Shown: one piece after another, positions 60,795-64,000 of the stretch
Numbering within the stretch: the stretch's first letter is position 1
Layout: every line of letters begins with the position of its first letter
From: Lampris incognitus
Taxonomy: Eukaryota; Chordata; Actinopteri; Lampriformes; Lampridae
Reading direction: 5' to 3'
Assembly (NCBI RefSeq): GCF_029633865.1
Contig: NC_079224.1
Location: 22,200,404 to 22,264,403, forward strand
Length of the DNA stretch: 64,000 nt
The notes under the pieces: model-generated
What the model was told of the DNA's origin: nothing
What the model saw: only the letters and a program-made list of their open reading frames with translations
Database searches by the model: none
Program-made: the position numbers and the translations under genes

Positions 60795-62540
60795 CCTGTA
60801 TAATAATAATTTTATTTATATAGCACCTTTCAAAAATAAAGTTACAAAGTGCTTTACAACAAAAAAAGACAATAGATGTAAATAAGATGCAGAACTTAAG
60901 ATATAAACAAGATTAAATAATATAGATATTTACAACAAATACCATCAGTTAAAAGAAAGCCATAAGATAAAAGTGAGTCTTAAGAGGAGATTTAAAGGAG
61001 GATACTGAGTTTGCCTGTCTGAGATCTCCAGGTAGGGAGTTCCGCAGCAGAGGGGCCTGAACAGCAAAGGCCCAGTCCCCCTTAGTGACAAGTCAAGACT
61101 TTGGAACCATCAGCAGGGCCCTGCTGGAGGATCTCAAGCAGCGATCAGGCTCGTAGGGAATTAGCAGATCACAGATATAGGCAGGAGACAGACAGTTCAA
61201 GGCTTTAAAAACTAATGGTAACATCTTAAAATAATTCTAAAACACAAGTAACCAGTGAAGGGCAGCAAGGATTGGTGTAATGTAGCCATGTTTCTTAGTA
61301 CTTGTTAAAAGCCTGGCAGCAGCATTTTGTATCAACTGCAGTCTTTGGATGTTTCGCCTGCTGATACCAGAATAAAGTGTATTGCAATGTCATGTCTTCA
61401 AGAGATAAAAGAATGGATGAACTTTTCTAAGTCTGCAAAACAAAGGAATGAACTGATCTTTGTTAACTGCCTCAGTTGGGCAAAGCAGGACTGCACCACT
61501 TTAGTCACCTAAGCATCAAAGGACAATTCTAAGTGAAAAATAAAACCTAGGTTGTGGACCTCTTTTTAACATTATTAGACAAGACACCCATAGTAGAGGA
61601 GAATTTTTTAATGCTAAAGCATACAAATAAAGATAAAGCATAGTGCTGGCCTCCACAGGGAGCAGTTATAATTACATCAGATTTGGAATCATCGTGGCTA
61701 TGGAAATTGATATATTTCTATGCATGATTTGCCCTAGGGGTAGCATGTATATGGTAAATAAGAGGGGACCTAAAATAGATCCCTGGGGGACCCGACAAAA
61801 TAGAGGAGCACAAGAGGAGGCGGCATCTCCAAGCATTACAGAGAAGGACCTGTTTGACAGATAGGAGATTAACCAATTCAGAGCCACATCACTGATTCCA
61901 ACATAGTTCTTCAGACGGCTGATTAAGACATTATGGTCCACTGACTCAAAAGCTGAGCTGAGATCAAGGAGAATTAAAATGGAGTACAGGCCACTGTTGG
62001 CTGCAAGTGGCAAGTCATTGGTGACCTTGACCAGAACAGTCTCAGTGCTGTGTAGTGAGCAGAGCAGAAACCAGATTGAAAATTTTCAAAGTTTTGATTT
62101 TTATTCATAAAAGAAATCAGTTGAGTAGACAATTTTTCTAAAAATCTTCAATAAAAATGGCAGCTTGGAAATGGGTCTAAAATTACTTAGAATAGAGAGA
62201 TCTAGTGAGGGCTTCTTTAAAAGGGGGTAAAAAGTGGCATGTTTAAAATTGGAGGGGAAAATACCAGTAGACAGAGAGCAGTTGATAATGGATAAAATAT
62301 TTGGACCAACTGTCTGAAACACAGCTTTTAAAAACTAAGTGAGAATGCAATCTGAATGGCAGGTGGATGATTTTGAAAGTGCTTTATATGGTTGACAGAG
62401 ATTTCACTAAAGTGGGTTAATGTTGAAGGTGGGCAGGAGTCAACATCAATCTCTCTGAATTCAGTGTTAAAGTGCTGTCGAATTGCCACTATTTTGTTAC
62501 CAAAAGTAATTAAGAAAGTAATTAAGAAAGTCTTCACATC
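60795..62540 (-). pseudogene. L2-like LINE relic, interrupted by Tc1
   Basis: Minus-strand frames give, in order, HFNTEFREIDVDSCPPSTL (62328-62555), FRPISKLPFLLKI (62101-62322), then RT LLDLSSAFESVDHNVLISRL and RVPQGSILGPLLFTIYMLPL (61672-62013), and at the 3' end GDWAFAVQAPLLRNSLPGDL (about 61040-61090). These are L2-type RT blocks. The catalytic YADD position is not intact (reads as a degenerate HDD in a shifted frame), and several stops and frame changes are present. The middle 61200-61640 is not recognisable as L2 coding. Confidence 0.8.
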
Positions 62541-62542
62541 TA

Positions 62543-64000
62543 CAGTGGCTTGCAAAAGTATTCATACCCCTTGAACTTTTCCACATTTTGTCACGTTACG
62601 GCCACAAGCATAAATATATTTTATTGGAATTTTATGTGAAAGACCAACACAAAGTGGAACACAATTGTGAAGTACAAAGAAAATTATACATGATTTGCAT
62701 TTTTTTTTACAAATGAAAAACTGAAAAGTGCGGTGTGCAAAAGTATTCAGCCCCCTTTTCTCTGAGTGCAACCAATTGCCTTCAGAAGTTGCCTGATGAT
62801 TGCTGAATGATCGAATGTTGACCTAATGACTAAATAGAGTCAACCTGGCTGTGTGTAATCTCAGTACAAATACAGCTGTTCTGTGACGGCCTCAGAGGTT
62901 TGTTAAGAGAATATTGGGGAGCAAACAGCATCATGAAGTCCAAGGAACACACCAGACAGGTCAGGGATAAAGTTGTGGAGAGGTTTAAAGCAGGGTTAGG
63001 CTATAAAAAGATTTCCCAAGCTTTGAACATCTCACGGAGCACTGTTCAATCCATCATCTGGAAATGGAAAGAGTATGGCACAACTGCAAACCTACCAAGA
63101 CACGGCCGTCCACCTAAACTCACAGGCCGAACAAGGAGAGCACTGATCAGAGATGCAGCCAAGAGGCCCGTGGTGACTCTGGACGAACTGCAGAGATCCA
63201 CAGCTCAGGTGGGGGAATCTGTCCACAGGACAACTATTGGTCGTGCACTGCACAAATCTGGCCTTTATGGAAGAGTGGCAAGAAGAAAGCCATTGTTAAA
63301 AGAAAACCATAAGAAGTCCCGTTTGCAGTTTGCCAGAAGCCATGTGGGGGACACAGCAAACATGTGGAAGAAGGTGCTCTGCTCAGATGAGACCAAAATT
63401 GAACTTTTTGGCCAAAATGCAAAATGCTGTGTGTGGCGGAAAACTAACACTGCACATCACTCTGAACACACCATCCCCCCTGTCAAACTTGGTGGTGGCA
63501 GCATCATGCTCTGGGGGTGATTCTCTTCAGCAGGGACAGGGAAGATGGTCAGAGTTGATGGGAAGATGGATGGAGCCAAATACAGGGCAATCTTGGAAGA
63601 AAACCTGTTGGAGTCTGCAAAAGACTTGAGACTGGGGCGGAGGTTCACCTTCCAGCAGGACAACGACCCTAAATATAAAGCCAGGGCTACAATAGAATGG
63701 TTTAAAACAAAACATATTCATGTGTTAGAATGGCCCAGTCAAAGTCCAGACCTAAATCCAATTGAGAATCTGTGGCAAGATCTGAAAACTGCCGTTCACA
63801 AACGCTCTCCATCTAATCTGACTGAGCTTGAGCTGTTTTGCAAAGAAGAATGGGCAAAAATTTCAGTCTCTAGATGTGCAAAGCTGGTAGAGACATACCC
63901 CAAAAGACTTGCAGCTGTAGTTGCAGCAAAAGGCGATTCCACAAAGTATTGACTCAGGGGGGCTGAATACTTTTGCACACCGCACTTTTCAGTTTTTTAT
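62543..64000 (+). mobile_element. Tc1/mariner transposon, right end outside window
   Basis: Begins after a TA (62541-62542) with cagtggcttgcaaaagtatt. A second inner copy gtgcaaaagtattcagcccc (62735-62754) gives the two-repeat IR/DR ends seen in fish Tc1 elements. On the right, ggggggctgaatacttttgc (63957-63976) mirrors the inner left repeat and continues to the window edge. Confidence 0.95.
62933..63952 (+). pseudogene. Tc1 transposase, about 340 codons with one internal stop
   Basis: Starts MKSKEHTRQVRDKVVERFKA, the usual fish Tc1 N-terminus with two helix-turn-helix (paired-like) segments (KISQALNISRSTVQSII; GRPPKL linker). The DD34E triad is visible: SDETKIELFG, QQDNDPKYKA and SPDLNPIENLW. 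A TGA at 63518-63520, after GGGSIMLWG, breaks an otherwise continuous frame; the same frame resumes at once and runs to the TGA at 63952. Length is the family norm. An upstream ATG at 62900 is in frame but less typical. Confidence 0.94.

Overview
This window looks like nuclear DNA of a ray-finned (teleost) fish. The reasons are dense dinucleotide and tetranucleotide microsatellites, tRNA-derived SINEs, Tc1/mariner, L2-like and Penelope-like elements, several short-LTR Ty3/Gypsy elements, and an intron-containing vertebrate RGS gene. The species cannot be fixed from the sequence. There are no bacterial-type operons, rRNAs or CRISPR arrays. Only one host gene is convincing: a five-exon R4-family RGS (regulator of G-protein signalling) gene on the minus strand at 13795-15276, with a CRE/TATA/CCAAT promoter just upstream. 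Almost everything else that codes is mobile-element DNA.

Layout. 1-4165 (minus) is one uninterrupted open frame of at least 1388 codons that runs off the left edge. It has two N-terminal Cys/His modules, an EDTDV acidic motif and a GCDTVSAF-type motif. I recognise it as a multicopy animal family of unknown function, probably a mobile-element or selfish-gene product. 4166-13790 is non-coding with microsatellites and SINEs. 13795-15500 is the RGS gene. 15500-17430 is microsatellite-rich.

17822-27941 looks like a 10-kb remnant of a two-gene DNA transposon. It has an exact 19-bp inverted terminal motif at both ends, a rightward gene beginning with the first exon of a SWIM/YqaJ-type protein, and a leftward THAP-domain gene with a coiled-coil end. 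The two genes converge on poly(A) signals near 21440-21524. The remnant has been invaded by a Penelope-like element (GIY-YIG ORF, 18490-19308) and by a Ty3/Gypsy element (G1, 21741-26603) that sits inside a THAP-gene exon with a perfect 5-bp target duplication. The whole structure appears to lie inside a tRNA-derived SINE.

27942-29652 is a 5'-truncated non-LTR element split by a 542-bp solo LTR and flanked by two ~150-bp copies of the transposon-end repeat. 29998-32782 is a second Gypsy element (G2) with identical LTRs but a deleted centre. 32866-33213 is a 348-bp palindrome rich in the AGTATAC word. 33240-52160 is mostly gene-poor, with SINEs, Penelope-type palindromes, LINE tails and possible conserved non-coding DNA. 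52167-56928 is a third Gypsy element (G3) with 5-bp target duplications and two in-frame stops. 60795-62540 is an L2-like LINE relic, interrupted by a Tc1 transposon (62543 to the right edge) whose transposase has one internal stop.

How the parts relate. Nested insertions give a relative history: SINE, then the two-gene transposon, then Gypsy G1; separately LINE, then solo LTR; and L2, then Tc1. Three Gypsy elements keep matching target duplications, and G1 and G2 have nearly or fully identical LTRs although their coding regions are broken. This suggests defective copies moved using proteins supplied by intact relatives elsewhere.
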